64,000 nt of DNA from Phyllobacterium endophyticum (lineage in GTDB: Bacteria; Pseudomonadota; Alphaproteobacteria; Rhizobiales; Rhizobiaceae), in contig NZ_PGGN01000003.1 in NCBI RefSeq assembly GCF_003010935.1, positions 558,001 to 622,000 on the forward strand, given 5' to 3'. The notes under the pieces are model-generated. The model made no database searches. It was not told where the DNA came from and was given only the letters and a program-made list of their open reading frames with translations. The first letter of the stretch is position 1, and the number at the start of each line of letters is the position of its first letter. Made by a program: the position numbers and the translations under genes. Of the stretch, positions 46,241-55,801 are shown one piece after another.

Positions 46241-46672
46241 ATGAAGAAAACTGTCGTTAGGGTTGTCTGTGCCATCGGCAAAGCGGGACAACTCGGCCTC
46301 AAAGGCGGCCTTCCATGGGAAGGCGACCGGTCGCCGGAGTTCGTCGCTGACGTAGCACGGTTTTTCGACCTCACGAGAGGACACGTCTTGCTCGCCGGTC
46401 CCAAGACGATCGCGAGCGTTCCGGATTTTGCTCGCGCGGATCGGGAACTTGTTGTCGTTCGCTCCAGCATGGATCCCGAGGACACGCTCAGGCGCTTTGC
46501 TGGCCGTGTCGTCTTCATCGGCGGCGGCCCACCGGTGTGGGACGCCTATGCACGCTTCGTCAGCCACTGGGATGTCACGCGGTTGCCCTATGACGGGCCG
46601 GCTGATCGCTGGTTCGATGCAAGATGGCTTGTAGGGGGTGGCGAAGTTGCCGTAAATCACCGCGACCAATGA
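46241..46672 (+). CDS. Dihydrofolate reductase-like protein
   Basis: Protein of 143 residues. It has the DHFR pattern GKAGQLGLKGGLPWEGD near residues 13-29 and VVFIGGGPPVWDAY near 89-102, the nucleotide-binding glycines, and ends with DVTRLPYDGPADRWFDARWL. It is shorter than the housekeeping DHFR (about 160-170), so it may be a paralogue with another reductase role or drug resistance. No thyA is adjacent. Confidence 0.8.
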   Translation: MKKTVVRVVCAIGKAGQLGLKGGLPWEGDRSPEFVADVARFFDLTRGHVLLAGPKTIASVPDFARADRELVVVRSSMDPEDTLRRFAGRVVFIGGGPPVWDAYARFVSHWDVTRLPYDGPADRWFDARWLVGGGEVAVNHRDQ

Positions 46673-46739
46673 AGGCCTGGCTCGTATCGATCTGGGATGC
46701 TCCATCCATGCGTGAAGCACTTACATGTAGAGTAGAATA

Positions 46740-47738
46740 ATGAAGGCTGGGAACACCACCATCAAATGGCTGATGGAGATCGATCCCTCAGTCCGGTGGC
46801 AGGTCATGCGGGATCTACTTGGCGAACCGGAGCCCACCTGGCGGGCGGAGCGCGCCAAAGTGGAGACCGAAGGCTGGGGCGCCCGACTGCTTTCATATCG
46901 GGATGAGGATGGTCAATGGGCCGGTGGCGCATTCGCTCCAAGAGACTTCGACTGGTCGCAGTGGAAATCGTTGGGTCAGCCTTGGACAGCTACGGGTTTT
47001 GCCATCACGCAGCTTCGAGAGTTCGGGCTTGATCCGGAATCGGACAGTGCCCGCCGAATGACGACGCTGGTTGGCGATAACTGCCGATGGGAGGAAGGTG
47101 GGCAGCCCTTCTGGCAAGGCGAAGTCGAAGAATGCATCAACGGCAGGACGCTGGCCGATGGTATTTACTTCGGCGCAGACGTCTCGCCGATCGTAGAAAA
47201 GCTCCTCGACGCCATTCAAGTGGATGGGGGCTGGAACTGCCGGCGCGCTGAAGGATCAGCGCGATCTTCATTCGCGAGTACGATCAATGTTCTCGAGGGT
47301 ATACTGGAATATGAGATCGCCAATGGTGGATCGGAGGATGTAAAGAAGGCGCGTCGAACCGGCGAAGCATTCTTACTTGACCGACACCTCTTCAGGCGTC
47401 TGTCAACCGGTGCCACTGCCGACGAATCTTTTTTCATTCCGATCTACCCGCACCGTTGGAAATACGACATCCTGCGGGCACTCGATTATTTCAGGAAAGC
47501 AAGCAGTCTCAGTTCGTCGCTGCCCGATCGCAGACTCGGGGAGGCTGTCGATTTGCTCAGGTCTCGCCAGCAGGCCGGCGGCTATTGGCTGACCGAGACT
47601 CGATTGCCCGGTCGCGTCTGGTTCCATCTCGATGAAGGACCGGGCTTCCCATCGCCGTGGATCACGTTGAAGGCGCTGCGGGTTCTCGAGTGGTGGGAAT
47701 CAAGCGCTGAGATGTCTTCTGCCACCGGCACGGTTTGA
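46740..47738 (+). CDS. Squalene cyclase-like (prenyltransferase toroid fold) protein
   Basis: Protein of 332 residues made of alpha-toroid repeats with QW-like motifs: DEDGQWAGGAFAPRDFDWSQ, WTATGFAITQLREFGL, VDGGWNCRRAEGSARSSFAS and QQAGGYWLTETRLPGRVWF. It is half the size of squalene-hopene cyclase and lacks the DxDD acid motif, so it is not a true terpene cyclase. Homologues are found in many soil bacteria with unknown role. It lies 67 bases after the DHFR-like gene on the same strand. Confidence 0.82.
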   Translation: MKAGNTTIKWLMEIDPSVRWQVMRDLLGEPEPTWRAERAKVETEGWGARLLSYRDEDGQWAGGAFAPRDFDWSQWKSLGQPWTATGFAITQLREFGLDPESDSARRMTTLVGDNCRWEEGGQPFWQGEVEECINGRTLADGIYFGADVSPIVEKLLDAIQVDGGWNCRRAEGSARSSFASTINVLEGILEYEIANGGSEDVKKARRTGEAFLLDRHLFRRLSTGATADESFFIPIYPHRWKYDILRALDYFRKASSLSSSLPDRRLGEAVDLLRSRQQAGGYWLTETRLPGRVWFHLDEGPGFPSPWITLKALRVLEWWESSAEMSSATGTV

Positions 47739-47762
47739 TCTCTAGGACGAGAGGCGCCTGAG

Positions 47763-48170
47763 ATGAAGAAGGCCGTTGAAGTTGCCAGAACAATCAAGGC
47801 AGCGCCTGCTGAGGTCTGGAAGATAATGGTTCTACAAAGTTGTTTGCAGGCGTTAAGGTCGAGACCGACTGGCTGGAGAGTGGAGCGGGAAGCCCTATCA
47901 GGATCGAGGCAAGATCGTAGCCCTCGAACAGCGAGGAAACTCGTGTTCACGCATTGGAGCGAATTTTCAGGCAAGAAAGATCCCCCCGAGAACTCCCACG
48001 CCGTCCCATACACGCTCGAAGGTGATGACAGAAGCACCCCCGTCACGGTGACACAGTTCAATCACGATGGCGAGATATCGACGAAAAGACTAAGAAGAAC
48101 TTGACTGACGCTGGGGACACGCTGGTGATGCGTTCGAGTGCGCGCGGCGCTGACCGCGCAAACTCCATGA
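47763..48170 (+). pseudogene. SRPBCC/AHSA1 family gene with several frameshifts
   Basis: The frame begins VEVARTIKAAPAEVWKIM, a clear START/AHSA1 N-terminus. The match then jumps frames: STKLFAGVKVETDWLESG continues in a second frame at about 47835, KLVFTHWSEFSGKKDPPENS returns to the first, and DIDEKTKKNLTDAGDTLVM lies in another after about 48065. At least three shifts are needed, so the gene is dead. It follows the squalene-cyclase-like gene closely and may once have been in its operon. Confidence 0.7.
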
Positions 48171-48487
48171 CGAAGCGGCCAGCGCGCAAGTCATAGCCAG
48201 ATGGTCGTGTCACCACACGTCGAACGTTTTGTTCAAATCCACATATGACACGCGAATTGAGCAATTTCCATTGGTACAATCCACTTCGGAAATAACCAAA
48301 TGAAATATGGCTGGTTCGCGCCGCACGTTAGATAATCACTCCGATCGAAAATTGGGGAAATTACAGGGACGTTAGCCCCACAGATTTAAGTGAGGCAACT
48401 GGCCTTTTAACACCCTGGCGTCTTTCGCAGTCTTCGCTAGGTAGCTCGTGTCGACGGCGTGTCTATCCCTCTGAACGGCCGGATCGA

Positions 48488-49816
48488 TCATACCTCGGGA
48501 ATAGAAACTCCCGCTTTCTTGAGGCCATCGATGAAATGCAGCTGGTCCTCGCGGCGAACGAGCCGGACGGCGATTTCATTGCGTATATTGTCCATGAAGG
48601 CTGACGCATGGGTTTTGAGCCATTGCTGTTGGCTGCGAGCTTCCTCGATTTTGCCGAGTTGCCCGAGGATTGCCGTCAATATGACATGGTAGATCGGGTT
48701 GTCAGGTATGTCCGCCCCTCGCGCCCAGCGCTCGGCTTCTATATAGTTCTTATCCACGTAAGCGCAGACAGCAAGCCCGGACTCGAAATATCCTGAGGGC
48801 CGCGGGTTGCGCGAAACGGCAGAAGCAATCAGCTTGCATCCCGATTTCCATTGCCCCGACAGGGCAAGTCTGAATCCATACTCACCCGCCAATTCGGTGT
48901 CGTTGGGGTTAATCGCATAAGCTCGCGCGCCGATTTCCAACGCCTTTGCGATCTCGCCTCGAAAAAAATAACTCAGCATTTCGGCTTGGAGCGCACGCAC
49001 GTTTTGCGGATCAAGTTCGACCGCCCGCAATGCTGCGTTCGTTGCCAGGTCAAGCGATGGGACCGCTGAATTGAGGCGGTATCGAAAGCGAAGTTCATCG
49101 AGATAGGTCAAGGAGAGCAAGGCCCAGGCTGTCGCGTAATTGGGGAAACGTTCTACGGCCCGGCGCAAGCAACTCTTTACAGACGCGTGCGTCGCAGGGT
49201 CAAGATCAGTGCGGTAGCGGTAGTAGGCCAAGGTACATTTATAGGCCTCCAGATCATTTGGCGGCGACGGCGCAAGGTCGGCGGCATCCGCCTGGAAAAT
49301 GATCCCGTAGGGCTGGGCCAACGCTGTCGCCACCTCGCGAGCGATGCCGGCTTCGAGCTGAAGCAGGTCTTGAACCTGAACAATGCTATCGTAGTTGTTT
49401 GTCCAGACCACTGATCCGCTGTTTCGATCAACGAGCCGTGCGTTCAGCCGAAGCTTTTCGCCGTGCAGCCTCACCCGTCCTTCCAGTGCAAAGAGTGCCT
49501 GGGGATATCCTGTCGCCAGCAGCTTGCTCGTACCGCGCCATGCATCGCCCGCAACGACGATAATTTCCTTAAACTTAGCCAGCTGGAGAATGACCTCGTC
49601 GGTCAAGCCTTGGGCGATGATCGCGGAGTGGGGGGTGCCGGAAAGGTCCTCAAACGTTTCTATGACCAATCTTGGAACGCCGGGAGCAGGCTCGACCGCA
49701 TGAATGCCACTGATTGTCAAATCATTGGTCCTGCTGAGATAGGCAAACGCCCCGGTTAACAGGGCGAGACCCACCAGCGCCGATCCCGCGAAGGCCAGCA
49801 ACATCCACAGCCGCAT
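48488..49816 (-). pseudogene. TPR domain protein, 5'-truncated (cyclase- or HTH-linked family)
   Basis: About 442 codons remain: a membrane segment (WMLLAFAGSALVGLALLTGA), then VIETFEDLSGTPHSAIIAQG, the FALEGRVRLHGEKLRLNARL segment and several TPR repeats (YATAWALLSLTYLDELRF, NPNDTELAGEYGFRLALSGQ). In rhizobia this block normally follows a class III cyclase or winged-HTH domain. Here family sequence stops near 49850, exactly where RND pump sequence on the other strand begins, and the frame continues leftward through antisense of that pump. The N-terminal effector domain is therefore lost. Met at 49816 is the first plausible start for what is left. Confidence 0.7.
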
Positions 49817-49853
49817 ATTCTTCACAACAGCTAGGAGCTCTGATGGAGACGTC

Positions 49854-51413
49854 CTCGCCAACCTGCGAAAACTGACTGTCGTCGGCATCATCATCTTCAT
49901 GGCAGTTTCACTGTCCGTGATTCCGTTGTTGGAAACCGGGTTCTTCCCAGCATCTGACGACTCGCAGACCAAAGTCACGTTGACGCTGCAGCCCGGCAGC
50001 CAAATTCGGACAACCGACGCTTTGGCACGTCGTGCTGCAGAAATCGTAAAGACTGTCCCGGACGTCGTGACCGTTTTCGTTGCTGTCGGGTCTGCGTCCA
50101 GTGGCGGTGGCCTTGACACGTCCATCTCTTCGGACACTGCTTCTGCCACCCTTGTGGTCAACCTTACGCCTTTGGATGATCGTGATCGCGCCCAGAGTGC
50201 GATTGAAGGCGACATCCGACGCGCCCTTGCCGTTTTGCCAGGGGCACGGGTCGAAGTTGGATCTGGAGGAAGAGGCACAACGCTGGAAATTACCCTTGCA
50301 AGCGACGATGCAGACGCCCTCGATCAAGCCGCAATGGCGGTGGAGAAAGATTTGCGCACCCTCGGCGGCGTCGGCGCAATCACCTCAAGCGCGTCCCTAC
50401 AGGCGCCGGAAATTCAAATCGTTCCAGATTTTGCACGCGCCGCGGCAGTTGGAATTACCTCGGAAGCCATTGCCGATGTTCTTCGTGTAGCCACGAATGG
50501 CGGCTACGCCTCGTCATTGTCGAAGTTAAACCTGCCTCAACGGCAAATTTCTATCCGGGTGAGGTTGAAGCCCGAAATGAGAACCGGGATCGACTCGATA
50601 TCGCAGTTACGTGTGAGCGGCACAAACGGCAGCGTTGCGCTCGGTTCCATAGCACAAATCCGCATAGGCGGAAGTTCATCTGAGATCGACCGCATCGATC
50701 GTGAACGCAACGTGACCCTGTCAGTGGAGCTAAACGGGCGTGCATTGGGCGATGTCAATCGGGAAGCACGAGCACTCCCCGCCATGAAAAGTCTACCCGG
50801 CCGCGTTCACGTCGTTGAACAGGGGGAGCTTCAGCGCATGTCGGAGATGTTCGAAAGCTTTGGTGTCGCGATGGCAATTGGGGTGTTTTGCATTTACGCG
50901 GTGTTGGTCCTCCTGTTCCACGACTTTCTGCAGCCCGTCACCATTCTCATGGCTCTTCCGCTCGCTCTTGGAGGGGCACTGGGGCCTCTCCTGGTAACCG
51001 GCACCACCTTCTCGATGCCCGCTGTCATTGGTTTGCTGATGCTGATGGGGATTGTAACCAAGAATTCCATCCTGCTTGTTGAGTACGTGATCATGGCTCG
51101 CCGACAGGGAATGGAACGATTTGATGCGTTGATTGATGCATGCCAAAAACGCGCTCGGCCGATTATCATGACATCCATCGCCATGGGCGCTGGCATGATG
51201 CCAATTGCTTTAAGCCTCAGTGGCGGCGACTCCGGTTTCCGTCAACCTATGGCGATCGTGGTTCTGGGCGGCCTGATTACCTCGACCTTCCTGAGCCTTA
51301 TGGTGATCCCAGTTGTCTTCACGTTTATTGATGATCTTTTGCAGATTTTGATAAAGCCCTTTCGTGGGGATGTGGCTGTGCAAACGTCGCCAGAGGTCCA
51401 CTTACCCCAATGA
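49854..51413 (+). pseudogene. RND efflux pump (AcrB/HAE1 type), N-terminal half missing
   Basis: About 520 codons match the second half of an RND transporter of about 1040 residues: helix 7 (RKLTVVGIIIFMAVSLSVIP), the second periplasmic loop (GFFPASDDSQTKVTLTLQPG), and the last helices with VTGTTFSMPAVIGLLMLMGI and VTKNSILLVEYVIMARRQGM. The upstream half, including the proton-relay Asp residues of helix 4, is absent, and no membrane fusion protein is near. A start at ATG 49899 would give a protein lacking helix 7's beginning. The fragment cannot pump. Confidence 0.8.
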
Positions 51414-52110
51414 TCGGCAATCTTGTCGGCGCTGAGCGCTGCACCGAATTCGACAATGCCGGGCCCAGGTTGGATCCAGCCTTGACCTCGACCGCCAGCA
51501 CCAACAAACTGGTCAGGACCGAAGAGGTTGATGCTCGTTGCATCGACAGCAAAGGCCGCAGTGTTCTCCTCTTTTTCCGGTAAAGCGCGGTTCAAGCGTT
51601 CATGGTCTGGCACCGACCAATGGCGTTAGCATCGTATCGGCCCCGCCGGCTCGACTACGTCGATGCTGCCGTCGAAGGTGCGCTTACCAGGTCCCTGCAC
51701 CGGTTTGGAAGAATACCGAGAACCTAAGTTTCTTCCGGCCACCAGCCTTTTTTCCCAGGTCGAACGCCGGGCATTTTGCCGTGAAACTGACGCGCAGGAT
51801 CACAATCAGGCGAGCCACTGCTACCCCTTGGCGGATCAGATGCTGAGTCAAGGGAACGGCGACTAATATCCCGGGACAACGGTGCCGGCGCGGGTGGCCG
51901 TCCGGGCCGAACCACACATACAAGATGATGTATTTGCCTCGACACAGAGTGGAAGCAACATGACCCATCCACAGTTCAAGCCCGTCGGGCAAGTGTTCGA
52001 AGTCATCATGAACGGGGACCGGTGTGGCTGACGCCCGAAAATTGGACGACAGCCCGCAGAACTCTTGTATGCTGGCAAGAGCTCTATCCCACCCTGAAGT
52101 CGAGATACTT
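51414..52110. other. Region without recognised gene
   Basis: About 700 bases between the RND fragment and the enolase-superfamily gene. Open frames overlap on both strands (for example minus 51684-51992) but none resembles a known family or has a ribosome site. Probably decayed sequence plus the promoter of the next gene. Confidence 0.45.
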
Positions 52111-53247
52111 ATGAAAATCGTAAACGCGAGTGTAAAAGCCTATCGTCTGCCGCCAGCATCCCTATGGGAAGATGCCACAAACAAGGTCGAGAGTCTGGAG
52201 TTTGTTATTGTCGAACTGGTCTCTGATACAGGCGCGACCGGCGTAGGTGTCAGCTACACGGTGGATATAGGCGGCACCGCCATCAAGGCACTCATCGACG
52301 ATTATTTAATCCCGCTCGTGATCGGAATGGACGTCCGCAACTACGAGAATATCTGGAACAGACTCAGCCGCCAGTCCCGCCGTCTCGGCCTTGGCGTCAA
52401 CTCAATGGCCATTGCCGCCATTGATATTGCTGTGTGGGACCTGCTCGGCAAGCTTTACCAGCAGCCCATTTTTCGTCTTCTTGGGGGAGCGAGGGAACAG
52501 ATAGCCAGCTATATCAGCGAAATTAACCTCAGCGCAGATGACACAGTCGACGATCTGGTTCGCCGCGTAGATGAATACAAGGCGCAGAAATATGACACGG
52601 TCAAAATCAAGATCGGCAAGCCCGATTTTTCAGAGGATTTGGAGCGAATTGCCAAAGTCAAGGAGCGCTTGGGTTCCGCGGGCAGGCTGCTGGTTGACCT
52701 CAATCAAAAATGGTCCTCGGCTGAGGCCATTCAGAAGGGCGCCCAGCTCGACAAGTTCGATCTCGGCTGGATCGAAGAGCCGATGATGTGTCAGGACATC
52801 GCCGGACATGCCGCGCTGAAGCGGTCGATCCGAACGCCAATAGCGCTGGGCGAAAGTCTTTATAGCCGGCAGCAGTTTCTGGAGTATCTGCGGGCCGACG
52901 CCGTGGATGTTGTGCAGGCCGATGTTGCCTTTGTCGGCGGCATAACAGAATGGCACAAGATTGCACACCTGGCCAATGCGTTCGGCAAACAGGTTGCTCC
53001 TCATTACATGATGGAACTATCTCTTCAGCTCCTTTGCGGGGTTCAAAACAGTTTTATGCTCGAGAACGTGATCGGCGGAAGCTTTACCGAACTTGGCCTG
53101 CTCGAGGAGCCAATTGTCGTCAAGAACGGCGTGGGGGTCCCATCCAACCGTCCAGGGCACGGGCTCATTTTCAACAGGTCTGCACTGGAAATGCACGAGT
53201 TGAGTGCCGAGAAGATAAAAAGCAATTTCAGCGGTGGTAGTAAGTGA
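52111..53247 (+). CDS. Mandelate racemase / muconate lactonizing enzyme family protein
   Basis: Enolase-superfamily enzyme, 378 residues from ATG 52111. Active-site residues are visible: Lys165 and Lys167 in VKIKIGK, metal ligands Asp196 (LLVDLNQ), Glu222 (WIEEPM) and Glu248 (ALGESL), Asp271 (VQADVAFVGGI) and His298 (APHYMMELS). The KxK plus His-Asp pair places it in the mandelate racemase subgroup, which acts on 2-hydroxy acids or sugar acids by abstracting a proton. It stands alone, with no sugar-acid transporter adjacent, so the substrate is open. The frame extends to 52024, but that part does not look like the family. Confidence 0.9.
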   Translation: MKIVNASVKAYRLPPASLWEDATNKVESLEFVIVELVSDTGATGVGVSYTVDIGGTAIKALIDDYLIPLVIGMDVRNYENIWNRLSRQSRRLGLGVNSMAIAAIDIAVWDLLGKLYQQPIFRLLGGAREQIASYISEINLSADDTVDDLVRRVDEYKAQKYDTVKIKIGKPDFSEDLERIAKVKERLGSAGRLLVDLNQKWSSAEAIQKGAQLDKFDLGWIEEPMMCQDIAGHAALKRSIRTPIALGESLYSRQQFLEYLRADAVDVVQADVAFVGGITEWHKIAHLANAFGKQVAPHYMMELSLQLLCGVQNSFMLENVIGGSFTELGLLEEPIVVKNGVGVPSNRPGHGLIFNRSALEMHELSAEKIKSNFSGGSK

Positions 53248-53687
53248 GCTTCTGGATCCGCTGATGACGTCGACGCGTCGGCGTTCGGAGCCTGTCCAAG
53301 CTCTGTCTCGGTGGATTTGAAGGGACAGGACAATCTCCTGCAGCCTACCTGCAAGGAGGGAATGGACGCGCTACCAATTGCACGCCGATCGGCATTCCCG
53401 AGGGGTAGAGGGCCCGCCGGGATCGAGAGGGCGGGCATTCCCAAAGGCGCCCGGATACGACCCTGTGGATTTGTTGAAATTACATCTACAACTCAGATGC
53501 GTTCATGCCGATCGCTGGAGGCCAAGGCCCCCGCATCATCGAGGTAATCTGGCTGCTGCGGCACCTTAAGTCAGATATGGGCACCATCGCGGCATTCTGC
53601 AGAATGAACCGGTTGGCATTTGGCAGATCTTGGAGAGTTCATCATCCAGGCCAGCGCTCACAATCGGCCTTAGGAAGATACTCGAGC
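53248..53687. other. Intergenic region
   Basis: About 440 bases between the enolase-superfamily gene and the convergent small LuxR-type gene. No recognised gene; frames on the plus strand are short and lack ribosome sites. Confidence 0.45.
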
Positions 53688-53888
53688 TCAATCGGGGCCG
53701 GAGAGGTTCGCTTTCTTAAGCGCGTCGTCTATTGATATGGCTCCAAGCGTCACCAGCGCGCGCGCCAGGCAAGTCTGGACCTCTTCAAGGCTCTTACCCT
53801 CAAGGGATGCGATTTCGGAGAGGGATCTGCCTCGGGAAACCCACTGAAGGCAGCTTCGTTCATGCGGTGACAATATTCGTTTGTTCAT
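53688..53888 (-). CDS. Solo LuxR-type (GerE) helix-turn-helix protein, 66 residues
   Basis: From ATG 53888 the protein reads LSPHERSCLQWVSRGRSLSE and EIASLEGKSLEEVQTCLARA, a complete GerE HTH with little else. It lacks any receiver or autoinducer domain. Such short proteins may modulate larger LuxR-type regulators or act alone. The frame is open 21 codons further upstream. No strong ribosome site is visible. It lies about 400 bases from the DoeB-like gene, on the opposite strand. Confidence 0.75.
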   Translation of the reverse strand: MNKRILSPHERSCLQWVSRGRSLSEIASLEGKSLEEVQTCLARALVTLGAISIDDALKKANLSGPD

Positions 53889-54295
53889 GCATATACTTTC
53901 AACTCGGATCGCGCCTTGCTCTTGCGTGAATTCGAAGTCACTGCACCCCACCGCGACGTACGACGCTTAACAAAATCATGTTCGCGTAGCTCATCGCCAT
54001 GAGCACTCCAGTGAGCTTTCCTATATCTCTTGAACGGCAATATTCAGCAGCGTCCACGACACGTCTTGCACAAAATTGGCATTCCACAACGTCTGCTCCT
54101 GCGGCGTTGTCTGACCTTGCCAAGGGGTCACTGCGGAAGCGAGGACTTCGGGGCGGGTCGTGACAACGTGGAATGTACTGGCCGCTATCACAGGGGCCGC
54201 TCGAACATGCAATTTGCAATAGCGCGTTCCATGCAAGACAGAGCGCGTCAGATCGAGATGATGTCGTGCGCGCACAACAGCACAGGACAAACTCA
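53889..54295. other. Divergent promoter region
   Basis: About 400 bases between the solo LuxR-type gene and the DoeB-like gene, which face away from each other. The frame of the DoeB-like gene is open back to 54173, but this leader does not look like the family. No clear operator was found. Confidence 0.45.
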
Positions 54296-55303
54296 ATGAG
54301 CATGATCACTTCTTCAATATCGCTCGACGACGACGGTGTGAGATACGGGCACCTTCGAATTCCTCACTCGGTGCATGAATCGGCTTACGGACATATTCCC
54401 GTTCCCATCGCCGTGGCCAAGCAAGGTGCAGGGCCGACATTGCTGCTGACGGCAGGTGTGCATGGCGACGAATATGAAGGGCCGCTTGCCCTCTATGGAC
54501 TATTGGCGCAGCTGGAGAAATTGGATATTAGCGGCCGTCTGATCATACTTCCGTCGATCAACCAACCGGCGTTCCTTGCCGCCACGCGATGTTCGCCGAT
54601 TGACAAGCTCAATCTCAACAGAAGTTTTCCTGGTTCTCCAAACGGGAGCATCACGCAATTGATTGCGGACTATATTTCAACCGAATTGCTGCACCGTGCC
54701 GACTACGCAATCGACATGCATTCAGGCGGATCATCGCTTCAATACCTGCCGCTGCTGCTGGCGCCAACCTGGCCAGATGGGGAAAAGCGCGAGACGATTG
54801 ACGGTCTGGTGAAGGCCTTTTCTTCGCCACTGGTCGGATATTTCGACAGCCTAAGGGCATTGGATGGAGGAAATAATGTATTCGGCCATATAGCCGACAA
54901 ACACAATTGTCACTTGCTCACCGGCGAGTTCGGCGGAGGGTCGACGGTCAATCTCGATGGGCTGTCAATGTTAAGCAGCGGCCTGCGAAGGATATTTCGC
55001 CATATCGGATTGACGACAGAAACCATCGAGGAACCAGATCGAAAAACTGCAATCCGCTGTCTCAGTCTGCATGACCCGGACCTGTTTGCCTTCTCCCCCG
55101 CCTACGGAATATTTGAACCTGCCTACAAACTCGGCGATGAGCTTGCGCCCGGAGCGCTGGCGGGCAGGATTTTTGATGCCACACAGCCGTGGAAACCACC
55201 CGTCGAAATTCGATTTAGGTCCGGCGGGCTGGCGATCTGCATCCGGACTTTCGCCATGGTCAAGCCGGGCGACTGCCTGGGTCATTTGGCAACCGATTTG
55301 TAG
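54296..55303 (+). CDS. Succinylglutamate desuccinylase/aspartoacylase family protein (DoeB-like)
   Basis: Zinc deacylase of 335 residues. The zinc motif is TAGVHGDEYEGPLAL (His and Glu) with the third ligand His in AIDMHSGG; ASN-type Arg and Asn follow in KLNLNRSFPG, and a catalytic Glu in GEFGGGS. Length and motif order match DoeB, which removes acetyl from N-acetyl-2,4-diaminobutyrate in ectoine breakdown, but DoeA and other ectoine genes are not here. AGGA lies eight bases before ATG 54296. It probably cleaves an N-acylated amino acid. Confidence 0.88.
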   Translation: MSMITSSISLDDDGVRYGHLRIPHSVHESAYGHIPVPIAVAKQGAGPTLLLTAGVHGDEYEGPLALYGLLAQLEKLDISGRLIILPSINQPAFLAATRCSPIDKLNLNRSFPGSPNGSITQLIADYISTELLHRADYAIDMHSGGSSLQYLPLLLAPTWPDGEKRETIDGLVKAFSSPLVGYFDSLRALDGGNNVFGHIADKHNCHLLTGEFGGGSTVNLDGLSMLSSGLRRIFRHIGLTTETIEEPDRKTAIRCLSLHDPDLFAFSPAYGIFEPAYKLGDELAPGALAGRIFDATQPWKPPVEIRFRSGGLAICIRTFAMVKPGDCLGHLATDL

Positions 55304-55368
55304 ACCTTGTGTTCGAGTGCGGTGTGCCAATCCCGAAGGTATCGATCAACTGAGCAGATCAAAACGAG

Positions 55369-55481
55369 GTGAATAAATCTCTAGTGTTCACTCGGATGGC
55401 TGAACTTGTATTTGCCGGCAATAGCGATCATCGCGGCACATTGTTTGGCGGCAAGGCGCTTTCCCCTGTGCACGGCGCCGT
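55369..55481 (+). pseudogene. N-terminal fragment of acyl-CoA thioesterase (hotdog, YciA type)
   Basis: About 37 codons: FTRMAELVFAGNSDHRGTLF and GGKAL match the very conserved start of YciA/BFIT-type thioesterases (TRMVELVFPGDTNHHGTLFG type), including the catalytic-region Asn/Asp-His. The match ends after GGKALSPVHG; the rest of the hotdog fold is missing. It is a remnant. Confidence 0.6.
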
Positions 55482-55700
55482 CAAAATTGGGATACTGCCA
55501 CCGACGGTGAACATTTCCAGGACGGCGTTAGGCGCCGAATCGCCATTGACGAAGGTAATTCAAACCCCACCCCGTTGCAGCGGGTCTCTGTTCGAAACGA
55601 CAGTTTGAACGGTTGTGATCAATTGACCGACTGCCATTGCCGCATCGCGGACTTGCTGGGTCAGGCTGCATGGCCGCCCTGCCCTGGCCGGGCTGGACTG
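55470..55700 (-). pseudogene. Fragment of an M20 family amidohydrolase
   Basis: In shifting minus-strand frames one reads AAMAVGQLITTVQTVVSNRD, then after a stop ITFVNGDSAPNAVLEMFTVG, which together resemble the dimerisation domain of M20 hydrolases (AQLVTALQTIVSRNLDP, then VTVGxIxGGTAPNVIPD). Stops and frame breaks show it is dead. It overlaps the end of the thioesterase fragment, so the two relics meet here. Confidence 0.45.
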
Positions 55701-55801
55701 AAATGCGGCCCTCGGCAGGTGCCGGACGAAACGATCCTCTCCCAACATGCAGATAGCTCCACCCTCCTGGATGAACAAACGTGATCGCAAGACGCGGCAT
55801 C

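Noticed and set aside
48488-50278. A single 596-residue minus-strand protein
   Set aside because: The first 140 or so residues are antisense of the RND pump fragment and have no protein family look; only the part from about 49850 down is real.
54296-55303. An ectoine degradation operon
   Set aside because: Only a DoeB-like gene is present; DoeA, DoeC, DoeD and an ectoine importer were not seen.
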